From Linanthus parryae (lineage: Eukaryota > Streptophyta > Magnoliopsida > Ericales > Polemoniaceae), in assembly GCA_023055425.1 (NCBI GenBank), contig JALGPY010000001.1, forward strand, positions 71,914,994 to 71,978,993: DNA of 64,000 nucleotides, read 5' to 3'. The notes under the pieces were generated by a model. That model was given only the letters and a program-made list of their open reading frames with translations. It was not told where the DNA came from and ran no database searches. Made by a program: the position numbers and the translations under genes. This document shows, in pieces, positions 20,363 to 32,500 of this stretch (position 1 is its first letter; each line of letters starts with the position of its first letter).

Positions 20363-22133
20363 CCATGTTAGGTGGTCTAACTCCTTTAGGAACCCAAATT
20401 TGTCTAACTTGTCCCTAGAGTTTTAGCGGAAAAGTATTCCTCATAATGTGAGGTTCTCTTCTTCTGAAGGGACAAGTCATTCTAACAAGACCAATTCTGC
20501 TGCAGTAATGACGAGAAGGTTTGCTACTTGCTTTCACAAATCTGGTACTGGTTTTCTTTGGAAAATTTGGATTATATCCAATGCCATTTTTGTGAACAGA
20601 TTGTAGACTTCCTCCAAGTTCAAGTTAAGATTGTGTCTTGAGCCAGCAAGTTTTGCCAAAATCTTTTGGGCGTCTTGAAGTTTCTCAATAAAAGTACCTT
20701 TTTGTTCCTCTTATTCATCATGCCGATGTCTCAGAGCAAAAATTTTATCACTCATAATAGAATTTATGTGACAACTTCTTTGACCTAAGATTTCAAGGCT
20801 TTGAAATTGGTCTCCAAGGCTTTGGAATCTCTATCAATTTTTGCGTGAGAAATTTTAAGATTCTTATTTTGGCAAACTAGTTGCAAAATTTTCTTTTGCT
20901 TGCTCATGAACCTTCTCTTTCAAAGACTTGATTTCATTCAAATAATCCTCTCCATTTAAAAGCATTGTTTTCAAAATATCAGATAGCATACTTGAGGATT
21001 GTGACAAAGACTTTTTACCATTACCTAAATGTTTTTCTCAGAACTTTCATCATGCTTTGTCATGGGCATAAGTTGTCTTGATCTTCTTCAGATTCCGAAT
21101 CACTTGAAGACTCAGATTCACTCCAAGAAGCTACCATAGATTTCTTCTTTCTGTCATGATCCATCTTTGAAGAATCCTTGCTTTTATTGTGAGGACAGTC
21201 TCTGATCAAGTGTCATGCATCACCACACTCAAAGCAGTTCATAACTTTAGGATTATGTGAAGAGTTCTTACCTTTGTATTCCTTACTACTAGAGGATTTG
21301 TATTTGTCCCTGCTGAAGTCTTTGTTCTTAAATTTCTTCATCTTGAGAATTCTGGTCAAGGGTTTGGAAATAAGAGCAAAGGGATATTCTTTATCATCTT
21401 CCTCCTTTTCAAGGCTTTGAGATGACTCATTCTCTTTAGCCTTCTTCACTGTTTCTGGTATTTCTCCATAAACTTCATTCATGGAGATTTCATGAGTGAG
21501 TAGCTTTCCTTGTAAGTCATCTTGTTGAAGAGATGATAGATCTTGAGCTTCTTCAATAGCAGTGGTCTGTGGTTCCCATTTGGCTTTGCGAAGGCTTCTC
21601 AAGATGAATCTGACTTTCTCTTCATTTGAAAAAGATTTTCCCAATGAATCCAGATTGTTGAAAATATCTGTGAACCTCTTGAACATATGCTTGATGGATT
21701 CATCTCCATTTATTTTAAATAGTTCATACTGTCTAAGGAATATGTTAATCGTTGTCTGCTTCACTTGGATGGTTCCTTCAAAAGTCAACACCTTCTGGTC
21801 CCATATTTCCTTAGAAGTTTTGCGGCCTGATATCCTGTTGAATTCATATGCACTTAATGCACAATATAAGAGATTCATAGCTCTGTAATTTTTTAGAATA
21901 TTGTTCTAATTCAGAAGTAGAAAGTGAATCCTCAGTTTTGGGAGTTCTAATCCCATCCTTTTATGTGTAGAATGTATGAGGACAATTCTGGATAATGGAC
22001 CACAACTCAACATCTGATCAATGATGAACATTTTCATCAAGGTTTTCAAGTGCACAAAGTTGTCTCCACAGAATAAGGGAGGTATGTTAGCAGCTCTTCC
22101 CTGCAAGAAACCACCATCACCTACATTACTCAT
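20363..22133 (-). pseudogene. Copia gag (C2)
   Basis: Gag starts at 22133 (MSNVGDGGFLQGRAAN). A frameshift lies near 21900, then 221 codons are open (21878-21213) through the UBN2-like capsid region to the first zinc knuckle, CFECGDA, where a stop replaces the next codon. The coiled-coil and second-knuckle region (21180-20470) is degenerate, and the knuckle His is changed (HYCSRIGLVRMTC). Same family and order as C1. Confidence 0.85.
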
Positions 22134-22168
22134 GATCACAAGATTGTTAAATCTATGCAGTGATACAA

Positions 22169-22180
22169 GCTCTGACACCA
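22169..22180 (-). other. Degenerate tRNA-iMet PBS (C2)
   Basis: Minus strand TGGTGTCAGAGC differs by one base from the consensus TGGTATCAGAGC. Confidence 0.85.
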
Positions 22181-22182
22181 AT

Positions 22183-23270
22183 AAAAGACAGTATGTAGGC
22201 ACACAATACATGATCAATACTCTAGAAGGAGGGGGTTGAATAGAGTATGGAGGATTTTTCCAAATGTGGAGTTATAAAATAAACTGAGGAAGCTAAGTGT
22301 ATTTCAAGGCCTTAAATGAAGTTTAGAGCCCTTATAATCAACTCATATTGAAAAAAGTTTTTCTAAACTTTTTCAAGGCCTTGAAAAGTCTTTCAAGCCC
22401 TTGAACTGAAAACTTGTTTTGAAGCTTTAAGCAAGACAAGTGCAAAACTGAAAGTAAAGAGCTAGAGACACAAAGGATTTATAGAGTTTAGTCAACAAGG
22501 ACCTACGTCTCTACCTCACAGATCAAATCTCTGCAGGATTTTCAACTAAGTTGTTACTAAGCCCTAGATCTCAAGCACAGAGAAGTCCCTTTCTTTGTTA
22601 CAACTTGTGGTTCTCACTAACCTATTTAGTACCTGCTCTAGCTAACTTATCTAATGAGTATCTCTTGTTTTTCCTCTTGAAAAACACCACGAGATTAAAT
22701 GATTATAAGTATGACAGAAAAGATATAAAAATGAAGAACAGTAGAATAGAACAGTGTAAGAAGTGTAGCTTGAAGTGTTCTTCTGGATGTTGGATTGAAT
22801 GGAATGATCTCCTTCAATGATGCTTCTCAATCCTTGAGAGTGTTTGAAAGTCTCTGTAGCAGTTGTGCACGAATTCTCTCAGTAATCTTGTTCTTTGCTG
22901 CTTTGTTTGAAATGCAAATTTATAGGGTCTTCTTAAAAAATAATTCCCTAAAATCAAGTAGCATATCTTGACTCTCTAACAGCTCTTCCCAAGGGCTAGT
23001 TGCTCAGTATATTCAAAGATACCGATTTGATCTTTTATGTGAGGGTGTTAGGAAGGTCCATACATTATTCCATAAGTGTATGACCGAACTGCTAGCTGTA
23101 TTTACATTCCTGCATACAATCAGTTTAGGAAAAATTTCATGAAAAATAGGTAGCTAATTAATCCTGCAAGAAACTTAGTCAGACAATGAGTTTAAGTCAA
23201 GATCAAGTATCTGATTAGTTTGTCTTTCATCATCAAATAGAGCATGATCAACCAAAGGAGGCTAGAGATA
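22183..23270 (-). repeat. 5' LTR of C2 (distal boundary uncertain)
   Basis: Aligns to the C1 LTR, with the ACTCTA...TAGAGT stem and an interrupted C tract near 22220. A TATA-like CTATAAATTTG is at about 22918-22928 on the minus strand. CAAGGCCTTG lies at 22374. The 5' boundary cannot be set because no paired LTR is in the window. Confidence 0.7.
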
Positions 23271-23284
23271 AGAAAACAGGGAAA

Positions 23285-23385
23285 ACTCCCCCTGAGTTTA
23301 TGCAGTAGTATAGTGATGTTTCAAAGCTTTGATAGTTCTTTCAAGGCCTTGAATCAATTTGTACTTACACTATACTATCTCACGT
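23285..23385 (-). repeat. PPT-like sequence and palindromes upstream of C2 LTR
   Basis: Minus strand CTCAGGGGGAGTT (23297-23285), preceded by an exact CAAGGCCTTG near 23342 and a CAAAGCTTTG word. Same order as upstream of C1 and C4. Confidence 0.75.
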
Positions 23386-23389
23386 GTGA

Positions 23390-24130
23390 TCTAGCTGCAA
23401 TGAGATTTGGACATTCAGGAAAAAGCAGGACGAGTCACTTGTCAAAGCATGGGAGCGCTTCAATCGTTTGGTATGAAAATACCCCAACCATGGTATTGAC
23501 GAAGGACAGATAGTGAGGGTCTTCTATGATTCACTTGGACAGCCCAATAGATACAAGATGGATAGAGAATCTGGGGAAATTTCCTATTTAACTGCGATTT
23601 GGAAGGGGCATATTCATTGATGAGATGCTTGTTAAGCAAAACGAGAGCACGAATTGAGCAAAGGAAACAGTTAAGAGATGAAAAAATGGCTTTTGGCACT
23701 GCTCAGGTGAATGCATTGGAGGTAGCGCATGAGATAAATTGTCTAGAGATGCATCAGCAGTAGCCAGTACCACCTTCAGAGTGGACCGAGATGAAGGAAT
23801 TAACGATGGTGATGGTTTAGAATGTGATTAACATTACAACTGACGTCAGCTCTGTTGCAATTGCACTCCAGGTGGATCAAGAAAAAATCAATGATCTTAA
23901 GGAATGACATGAACAAAGAGCATTGGGCAACATTGTTGACACATCAGAGGAACATGCTCAAGCCATCACCACTCGCAATGGTATTTCACTCAATGGCCAT
24001 CGATATCCAAGTCACGACAGAGCGGAAGCGTCAAATTCGAAGGAATATGAAGTCTTCGATTATGAGAAGACACATGTCATGGTCCCCTAATCAAAAGGCA
24101 TGACTCAGAAGGATGAGGAGAAAATCTACT
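23390..24130 (+). pseudogene. Gypsy gag remnant (G2)
   Basis: Aligns to G1 gag from 6500 onward: SLVKAWERFNRL-type sequence near 23440, then DEGQIVRVFYDSLGQ and a FLFNCDLEGAYS-like block near 23590, then EQAQAITTRNGISL-like near 23945. It is broken by many frameshifts. Confidence 0.75.
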
Positions 24131-24800
24131 GAGGTACAACTCTCATCTTCTCCATCTTCTTCAGAACTTCCATTTCCATTACGTACTAGAAAGAAGAAGG
24201 ATGATTCTGAGGAATACATGCGCTTTATGAATGTATTTTCTAAACTGCACATTAATATCCCGTTGACTGAAGCACTTCAAAAGATGCCAAAATATGCAAG
24301 GTTTATTAAAGATGCAGTTCTTGGGAAGAAAGCAGTGGATGAGTTTCAGAGGGTGAATTTAAATGAACATGTTAGTTAATGTGTTTTGCATGGACTGCCT
24401 AAGAAGAAGAAGGATCCATGTAGTTTTGTCATTGAAGCTACAGTGGGTGACACCTACATTGGACGGGCTCTATGTGATCTGGGAGCGAGCGAGAATTTGA
24501 TGCCATTTTCGGTATTCAAAAAGCTAAGTGTGGGGGAGCCTCCGAAAACCCGGATCACTCTCCAATTTATGGACAAATCATCAAAGAAATTAAGCATGTG
24601 GGATGGTACATGATTTGCTTGTGAGGGTCGGAAGTCTGATCATTCCGGGTGATTTTGTCATATTGGATATGCCAGCTGGTGATGTGCCCATAATTATGGA
24701 TATGCCTCTCTTGGATACTGGTTGTACTCTCATCGATGTAGAGAATGGGGAACTGATTATGAGGGTAAATGATGACATGGATACTTTCTGAGTCTTTAAA
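24113..24800 (+). pseudogene. Gypsy aspartic protease remnant (G2)
   Basis: RKKKDDSEEYMRFMNVFSKL precedes the protease. FVIEATVGDTYIGRALC is followed by DLGASENLMPFSVFKKL with the catalytic Asp intact. A stop occurs at about 24377-24379, and frameshifts after 24600 break the flap region, whose GCTLIDVENGELIMR block is still readable. Confidence 0.8.
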
Positions 24801-24829
24801 CTGACGCTCCAGTACTCATGGGAGTTTCA

Positions 24830-26338
24830 GCCAGGGGTCCCTTTTTCTGTGCCGATCAAGCGCAAACTTACATAGGCGCCACACGATCCACCCGATTACT
24901 GGGACATGAATAAGCCATCAGCTGTTTTTGCCAGTTTGCGTAATTAATCCTAAACACGTCCAAACTATTAGAAAACCTATATAAAGGCCATGGGACATGA
25001 TTTTGGCAACTTGGAGCTTGGAGCACATCGTGGACCTTGGGTAACCTAATTTGATCTCTTTTCTCCTTTTTTTCTTTTATTTTTGATCATGATCACACGA
25101 ACTCTTGTCGTTGTGAACATGAATATGTGTAACTAAACCTATTAGACCAGGACCTGAGTTTGGGGTTAGGATTTTCACATTGATTATGCATTTTATGGAT
25201 TGAGATTCATGTTTTGATAAACCTAATTGATGATTTTGCGTTTGCTATGATTGTTTTGTGATCTTCATCCTATCTAGTTAATTAGAGGCGTCTTGTTAGC
25301 TAGAACTTAGTCTGCAATTATTTGATAACTCGGTAGTTGTTAAACCGGAAAAGAAAACAATCACCCATTCCTAGGCTTGGTAACTCGACTACGTTGAATT
25401 GGGATCATTAGAGTATGATTCATCATTAACGCATGTTTAGGGATAATTAGAACTTGGTAACTCGGTTTTAATCTAACCTAGGCATATGATTCTCACATGG
25501 TAACTCGGTGAGTTAGTATCTCTCGATTAGCAAAGTGAACTTCGTATGAGTTCTACAAATCATAAAATTGTTGTTAATAAGATCCTAGAAATACCCCAAA
25601 CGAGGTGTCATGGTTGTTTACTCTATCTTAAATCTCAATATTTAGATTCTCGCTTTGTCTTTTCAGTTTTGTTAGTTTAATAATCAACTCAGTTGCTTGC
25701 CGAAACGAGGTTAATCAATACTAATTAGTTCACAACAAGTCCCTTAGGTTCGATAAAACCGTATTTCTGGATATTACTAGACACGACGTCCATACACTTG
25801 TGGTTAGACGTGTCAGATTGGCCTTAGTGGGTAGATTTGGTAGGTGAGATTCGACTATTTCGTGCAACGGTGGACCGACATTACCCATTTTCGTGCATGT
25901 CGTTAGCCTACTAGAACGGAGTGGTAGACTCATGAGACCGACATGAAATTGTAGTTAACCGAGACGTAGGATGACATGAGACCGACATGAGACTGTCAGT
26001 GCAATTACCCGACTGAACTAGAATAGGATTGACGTGTTACATAGCTGAATCGGAATTCCTCTACAGCCCTAGGTGACCTAGAGATCGCCTACTTTCTCCA
26101 TAGTCGTGTTCCAAAATAAAAAAAATGTTAGATTAGTTTGTTATTTAAGTTTTCAGTCACTTGTTTGTGGGTGAAAAACTCGCTTATCACTCTTATTCCT
26201 CATGTACCGTATTCTAAATTAAATAACTAATTAAATAATCTCAATTATGTCCTCATGGGATTGATAATTCGGGGTTGAAATACCACCCCTATATTACTTG
26301 ACCGTGCACTTGAGCATACGCATTAAGAAATTATGTCA
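24830..26338 (+). repeat. Athila-type LTR, 5'-truncated, followed by a PBS
   Basis: A TATA box (CCTATATAAAGG) lies at about 24976-24987. Typical R/U5-like text follows, and the end resembles the G1 LTR end (GGGATTGATAATTCGGGGTT...GTGCACTTGAG...TATGTCA). An LTR that follows protease and is itself followed by a PBS is out of normal order, so this is either a separate truncated insertion or a recombinant. Confidence 0.7.
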
Positions 26339-26360
26339 CAGTGGCGTTGGCGGGGATGAC
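26339..26360 (+). other. Degenerate tRNA-Asp PBS
   Basis: CAGTGGCGTTGGCGGGGAT retains the end of the tRNA-Asp complement but has lost three central bases (GCC) relative to G1. Confidence 0.65.
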
Positions 26361-26700
26361 GACAGTCCCGTGCTTGTTCTATGTGGTGGCCGCAACTATT
26401 CTTCTCTTATTCCATTATTCGTCTTCTCTCCATCTCCATCTCCTTCTCCGTTCTTTATCTTCTTATGATATGTAAATCATTGGCAAATTTGCACCACAGG
26501 TATCCACAATTTTCTTTTCCGGGAAGTCGGTACCCAAACTTTAAAATCATGCACCACATATCCAAAACTTTCAAAATTCGTCCAGCGGGGTACCGTTCCG
26601 TTAACTTTTCATCCATATTGGACGGAATAATGTAAAAATACCATTGTAAACTTCATTCTTACAAATAGCCATTTCATTATCTAGTATTCAATAAAGACTT
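26361..26700. other. Unassigned noncoding sequence
   Basis: I recognise no gene or element here. The block TCCGGGAAGTCGGTACCCAA (near 26520) looks like dispersed repeat but I cannot name its family. Confidence 0.4.
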
Positions 26701-28763
26701 CCCAAATGTTTAATGTTTTTTTAAATAAAAATCTTTCACAAGTGGCATATCCATATTAAACATGGTGTAGAAAACAGTTGTTATTATTTCACAGAATGTC
26801 GGTCCAAACATGACATGGTTTTAAAAATAGCTGTAGTCATTTCACAGTAAGTTCATGCATAACAGAGTTTTATATATAAGCAATTTTGTACCCAAACGGA
26901 GCACAACTTACAATGTAATCATTCCCCAATGCGGGAGCACCTAATATAAAAATTATCAATTCATGGGAACACATAATATAATCATTTACCAGCGTGAGAG
27001 CACACGATGATAGTCATTTCCGAGCAAAGGAACACATAAACCACATTATTTCGCAGTAGTCAAGGTAGATAAAATAATGGGGAACGCGAGGGTTCGAAAT
27101 TTAATTGAGGGAAATAATATATCCAAGATTGAAGTAGCCAAGGGAAACAACAACCGTGTTTCTAGACGGAGGCAATCATAAGTATTTAGATCCAATAATC
27201 AAGTAGTTAAGGGCAATATTGACCATGTATCTGGCTGGAGCCAATCAGTCCAAGATCAAGGGAAACAAAATCCTCATTTCCGGCAGAAGCCAACCAGTCC
27301 AAGAGCACAACAAGTACTCAAGGGTACAACAATCGTGTTCCCGGCTGGAGCAGACATAATAACTTTTAAGGTCCTTTTCCCAATGGTGTGATACTCTAAA
27401 ACAATAGCAGCCTACTAGTTGCAATACATGTGAATTCTTTCTCTTTAAATTGTTAATGACTTATGAAAGTTTGATATTTGAAAAACAAGGTAATTTGAAG
27501 ATCGAATACGAGCAGTGAAATAAATACGTGTTTCCACTGAATCAGGTTTACCAAGTAGAGAATCAAGTACAATAGTTTGTTCATCAGCAACAAGTTGTTT
27601 CACATGTACAAAGTTGGCACAAAAGGTTAAGCATGTAAACTCACAGTAGAGAAAATGAAATGCTAGCAATGCCTCTAATCGTAAACCACACCTTCCTCTA
27701 CGTGATCTTCCAATTCATGCTCTACGCCATACACATATAATCACAATAACAACCAAGTTCATTTAGACAAGCATATGCCAATGCACATCTCCTATATATG
27801 TGTGTATCAACAAGATGAAACCAACTCAATACAAAGTGTCACCAAGGTTGAAACCTTACCAAATGAGAGTATAATGCCCATTTAGCACAAAAATGAGGTC
27901 ATTAGAGTAATAGACACAAGAGTGATTAAGGAGAGTCAAATGCTTTGGACATTTCAAAATTCAAATTTTTACTCTCGGCTCTGGTAGACATATCAAATCA
28001 CTGAGTTAGATCATGAAATGTGCATGGAATGAAGATACATGAATTTGGTTTCATAATCAGGAAGAATAAATTACGTACCTATAACATATTGAGAGTAACA
28101 ATTCCAGAACCAATTTTGTGCAGGGTGAAAGCTCGGAACGGTACATTTGACTTTGAAGGGGAAACACTCTCTCTTCCCAAACTTGTTTTAGGCTAAATTT
28201 TGGCTGAGAGACATATCTTTAGAATCTAGTTTCATTTATAAAAATAATGAAGTCAAAATAAATCCAGAAGATAGAGAAGTTAAAGTTTTACAAAATTGGT
28301 CCACATAAAATTGAATATGTATAGTCAACTATGAAAGCTTGTATCTATTTCTCCATAATATCTATGAGGGTGATACTCCTTGGAAATGTAATATCTAAGA
28401 GTATAGTTACAAGAGGTAGAGTTTTGTTCATGAAAAAGTGGTTAAGAGTGAAGTACTACATGAAATGCACAAACTGTCCCGATTTAGAACCAATAGAGTA
28501 GTTAAGTCTGAAACTAGACGGAGTGAGAGGTTGATTTAAATTTGAGAATGCTCCTATTGGAGTATAATTTCCACAAAAAATATGTTTAGGTCAGAGAACA
28601 TGTTAAATTTATGAACACAGCACAAAAATACACAGCCAAGAAAGTAATTAGAAGCTTGTGAACACAATCATTAGTTAAGTGCAAGAGTGAGTGCTTGCTA
28701 AAAGTATAAGCCATGAATCTATCATGTCAATTCAGCTAAGAAACCATTTGAGACATGCACCAG
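26700..28763 (-). repeat. Chromovirus-type LTR, minus orientation
   Basis: The part 27840-28763 is an inverted copy of 29700-29759 plus 31377-32240, with clear but imperfect matches (for example ACAAGAGTGATTAAGGAGA on one strand of each). It lacks about the first 650 bp of the LTR and abuts pol sequence at 28763. The distal part contains two degenerate tandem arrays: four or five 31-33-bp units at 26898-27060 and four 50-68-bp units at 27120-27360. Long LTRs with internal tandem repeats are usual for Tekay/Del chromoviruses. Confidence 0.7.
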
Positions 28764-28796
28764 AGAAAATATAATGTCTCTAATGGCTTCAGTTGC

Positions 28797-29017
28797 GGAA
28801 AATCTAATGTCCTAGACCCAGAGCCCATAGAACTTGACCATGCCTTATCCTATGAGGAAGAATTAGTGTAAACCCTAGACCGCAAGACGAGGGATACTCT
28901 TAACATAGGAATTAGCTTGGTTAAGGTTTTATGGACGAATCACCTGACAGAGGAAGCTACGTGGAAAACCGAGGACGAGATGAAGGAAAAATATCCGCAC
29001 CTATTCGATGTGGTATG
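28797..29017 (+). pseudogene. C-terminus of a Ty3/Gypsy chromovirus polyprotein
   Basis: Reads EPIELDHALSYEEELV, then a stop, then LDRKTRDTLNIGISLVKVLW followed by TNHLTEEATWKTEDEMKEKY and PHLF, ending at a stop. This matches the C-terminal chromodomain-like tail of plant chromovirus Pol (consensus LVKVLWRNH..EEATWE.E..M...YP.LF). It is the only coding remnant of this element in the window. The upstream pol is missing, replaced by the inverted LTR. Confidence 0.85.
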
Positions 29018-29044
29018 AACCGATTTCGGGTAGGTCACTCCTTT

Positions 29045-29057
29045 AAGGGGGAGAGGA
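29045..29057 (+). other. Polypurine tract (chromovirus)
   Basis: AAGGGGGAGAGGA directly precedes the LTR start TGTAAAATCCC. Confidence 0.85.
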
Positions 29058-29759
29058 TGTAAAATCCCATTTATTTCCACCGTGACCTACCATCGACCTA
29101 CCATTGCATCTCCATGCATGTTGCATGCTTTTTATTATCACATTTCGTAGGGTATTACTCACTAGCATTCACTAGATAATTTCCATTGCACTATTAGTAA
29201 CCTTACTTCGCAACTCGTGAGTCTCTTTATCCCATTCAAGCTTCGTGGCCGAAGCTTATTCCTATGTGGGGGATGATGACATACCCAAAATCCAAACTAA
29301 GGGCATTTTGGTCATTTGACATCGACTGATATTTTTATCTGTAAAAAATAGTGAAGAAATTTGAGTTCTTTCCGTGTTGTCACATCTCCATTAAGTGTTG
29401 GTCACTTCTCATGAGAAAAAGAAATGGTGAAATGATCAACTCCTAGCTAGTGCGAAGTTGGAAAAATTTCTTACTCATTGCACCATAAACTTCTTCTTCA
29501 TTGCACCATTTCGTGCACCACCCCTAATAAAATAAAGGTCAGGTCTAGGCTGGTCTTTTGTCTCAATATGTTCTTCTTCTATTCAATTCTATCAAGTTTC
29601 TTTCAAGTGTTCTTCGTGATCTTTATCTCAACCAAACTTGGGGGTAGGTAAATCTTCTATCTAGTTTCATTTCAAGCACTCAATGCATATGGCTCTCTTG
29701 AGTATCTCTGGTGCATGTCTCTATTGAATTCTTAAGTGAATTCACATGATTGTGGTCTC
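29058..29759 (+). repeat. Chromovirus 3' LTR, first part
   Basis: Starts TGTAAAATCCC, a typical chromovirus LTR start, right after the PPT. It is interrupted at 29759 by the solo LTR. Confidence 0.8.
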
Positions 29760-31371
29760 TGACACGCTTTCTTGCGTGTTACCGCAAGTGCACGGTTCAA
29801 GTAATATGGGGTAATATTTCAACCCCGAGTTCAATCCCACGAGGACAATCACGAGATTACTTAGTTATAACATTAGTTAAGAGTGAAGTAACCAGGAGGA
29901 ATGTAGCAAGAATTGTGAGGTTTCCACCCAAAAACAAGTGGCTGAATTGAAATAACAAAAAGATATAATTAAACAAGGTTTAATTAAGTATGGATAAGGA
30001 CTAGGAAATCTATGGATCACCTAGGGCTGTTAGACAATTCCGGACACTGTATTGAAACACGATAATCCTAATTCATTTATGCCAGGTAACCAGTCACTAC
30101 GATCTTTTGTTGATCTCGCGCAGTTTTATGTCATGGTCTACTACAGGTCATATCGGTCCGCTGTCGTCTACCTAAATATCCAATCCTATTCAAATCATCT
30201 TTCAGTCTCATTGATTAAGAATTGTCTTCATGTTCTCTATCACCCCAGGCCAAGTCTCTTTCAAGCACTCCACCTAAGCACTAGCAATTCCGTGTAGCTA
30301 CTCAATTGATGCTAAAGTTGAAGATCAGAACATGAACAATAACAAAGCTAGATTAATCATTAAGTAGTAATCAAGATTATGTATCAAAATCATCTTCTAA
30401 TGGTCATCCATCTCATACCAAGGGTGTGTCAATAACCATAATTCAACAATACACCAAAAGTGTTGAATAATTGTCATATCACGAATTCAAAACACGTATC
30501 AATCTCAATTTTCCGGAAAAGTAGAGTCTAACATAACTCTAGGATTTCCATAGAGCCTAGCAAAGTATCTAGCTGCTCGTGTAAATAAAAAACACTAAAT
30601 TTTTCTCCATATATAATTAAAGAGAAGGAGAAAAGTAATCAAATGGTAACATACGCGGTTTGGAAATTATTCCGAGAGATCTCCACAGCTCCAAGCTCCC
30701 TTGAGTCTTCGTCTCTTGCTTCCCGATGCGTGAGTGATCGTTTTGCAACCCCCTGGGTCGTTCTTGAGTCAATTCCCATCATATGTCTTAAATATTTGTA
30801 TTTTAACCCCCAAAGTCGGACTTTGATTCAGACCATTTCGTACGAATACAAATCATATTCGTACGAAATGCATTAATGCGAGTAGATTCTTATTCGTGCG
30901 AATGGAATCTGGGCTCTGAATTCTCCAGGCCATAAATTCTTCGTCCGATCTCCGATTTAGCTCCGGGACCTATCGTTGGAAAGATCTTTGAGTCTACTTT
31001 CATTTGACATTGCTCTTACTCCAAAATTCAGTATGGAACTCCAGATATCATCAAATCAGTGCAGAATGGTCACTTTATCTTCTCCAACTTTGCTTCTCTT
31101 CACTCCACTTGAGCTCCTGTTGTTTCCTAAGTTCGTTACATGCCTCCTATCAACCAATTAGCATCTGTTCATGTCAAGAAAATACGAACAAACATATAAA
31201 GCGATTATATTTGAAAAATAAATCAAAACGTCCATGGAAACGCCAGGACTAACAATATAGCGCATAAGAAGCAAATAGTGACAAACGCATCATATTCTAT
31301 GCAATAAGGCCAAAATATAACATATTAATATTGCAAATGAAAATTGATATAGATCCTAAAGTGCCATATCA
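29760..31371 (-). mobile_element. Solo LTR of the Athila-like family, TSD GTCTC
   Basis: 1612 bp. On the minus strand it starts TGATATGGCACTTTAGGATC and ends AAGCGTGTCA. The 5-bp duplication GTCTC is at 29755-29759 and 31372-31376. It aligns to the G1 3' LTR over most of its length (shared GCTCAAGTGGAGTGAAGAGA, TCAAATATAATCGCTT). A solo LTR with an intact target duplication is the product of recombination between the two LTRs of one inserted element. It contains an extra palindrome-plus-TATA cassette at 30786-30904 that G1 lacks. Confidence 0.93.
30834..30904 (-). repeat. TTCGTACGAA palindrome cassette in the solo LTR
   Basis: CATTTCGTACGAAT (30834-30847) and ATTCGTACGAAATG (30857-30870) are a perfect 14-bp inverted repeat, each arm containing the palindrome TTCGTACGAA. 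A third degenerate copy (TTATTCGTGCGAATGG) is at 30890-30904. On the minus strand a TATA-like AATATTTAAGAC (30797-30786) follows about 35 bp downstream. Confidence 0.92.
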
Positions 31372-31376
31372 GTCTC

Positions 31377-32240
31377 AATCTTCAAACTACTTTATGGGCG
31401 GTGAGTTTATTGGCTGTGTTCTTAAATGTAAATGTTCTCTGAACTTAAACATTATTTTTCCTAGAAAGTAGACTCCAATAGGAGAATTATTCAAGTTGAA
31501 TAAACTCTAACTCTTTCTATTTATTTATTTATAATTTTTCAAAGTTAACTACTGAGTTCAGTTCCAAATCTGGACAATTTGTGTATTTCGGGTAGTATTT
31601 CACTATTAACCACATTTTCATGAACAAAAAATCAACCTCTTGTTAATTAGACTATCAGATATTTCATTTACAAGAAGTATCGGCCTCATAGATGTTGTGG
31701 AGACATAGATACAAGCTTTCAAATTTGAATATGAAAATTCAATTTTCTCTGTAGCAGTTTGGGTAAATCTTTAACTTCTCTATCTTATGTAATTATTTTG
31801 CCTCCATTCCTTTTATAAATGAAACTATATTTAAAGATATTCCGCTCAACCACTTTTTTTGGGAAGTGGGAGATTTTCTCGTTCAAAGTCAAATGTACCT
31901 TTTTGAGTTTTCACCCTACACAACAGTGGTTCTGGACCTGTTATTGTTAGTTGGTTTTAGCTACTCAATTGATTCTTCATGATTCCAAAACTAAATTTAT
32001 TTATATTCATTCCATGCAAATGTCATGGTCCAATTCAGTGAGTTAGTATGTCATCCAAAGCCAATAATCCAAGACAGAAAATCTAAATTTTGAAATGTCC
32101 TGAGTGTTTGTCTCCTTAATCACTCTTGTATCTATGACTCCAATGATCTCCTATTTGTGCCAATTGAGCGTTAGACTATCACTTGGAACAAAAGCTCCAT
32201 AGTAAAAGTGACGTAAGGATATTTGATACACCCAATTATT
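31377..32240 (+). repeat. Chromovirus 3' LTR, second part
   Basis: Continues the LTR after the solo LTR; the join is supported by the inverted copy at 27840-28763, which reads through the same place without the insert. The distal boundary is not clear. From 32240 to about 32500 I see no assignable feature. Confidence 0.75.
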
Positions 32241-32500
32241 ACTTGCAATTTATTTTGAACGAAACCAACACATTTATTTCTAGTCATGCCATTGACTTAT
32301 TTAAGGCGGAAAAATCAATGCATTAATTTGAAATCAAAGTCAATATATAATGAGAATTCGAGAACACATTTATGCGATAAAATTTTCATCGCTTTTGAGA
32401 AATATTATTCGGTATGTTCATTTCTTTCTTCCAGTTTTGGCCTTTTCATACGTAACCATGTCACTTTGACCCGGCCGGTGACTTGATAGTAGAATGATCC

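Larger units (their letters stand above)
13085..23385 (-). mobile_element. Ty1/Copia Sirevirus-like element C2, partial, split by a hAT
   Basis: Same family as C1. Read on the minus strand: LTR, PBS, gag, protease and GAG-pre-integrase, then truncation at the G1 3' LTR end. The hAT at 13162-19903 lies inside the GAG-pre-integrase coding region, and the flanks on both sides align to C1 1709-1830. Many stops and frameshifts show an old, dead copy. Confidence 0.88.
23390..26338 (+). mobile_element. Athila-like element G2, fragment (gag-protease fused to an LTR)
   Basis: Starts abruptly in gag at the Copia C2 junction, continues through protease, and then joins a 5'-truncated LTR. RT and integrase are absent. 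It is close to G1 but older, with more stops. Confidence 0.75.
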
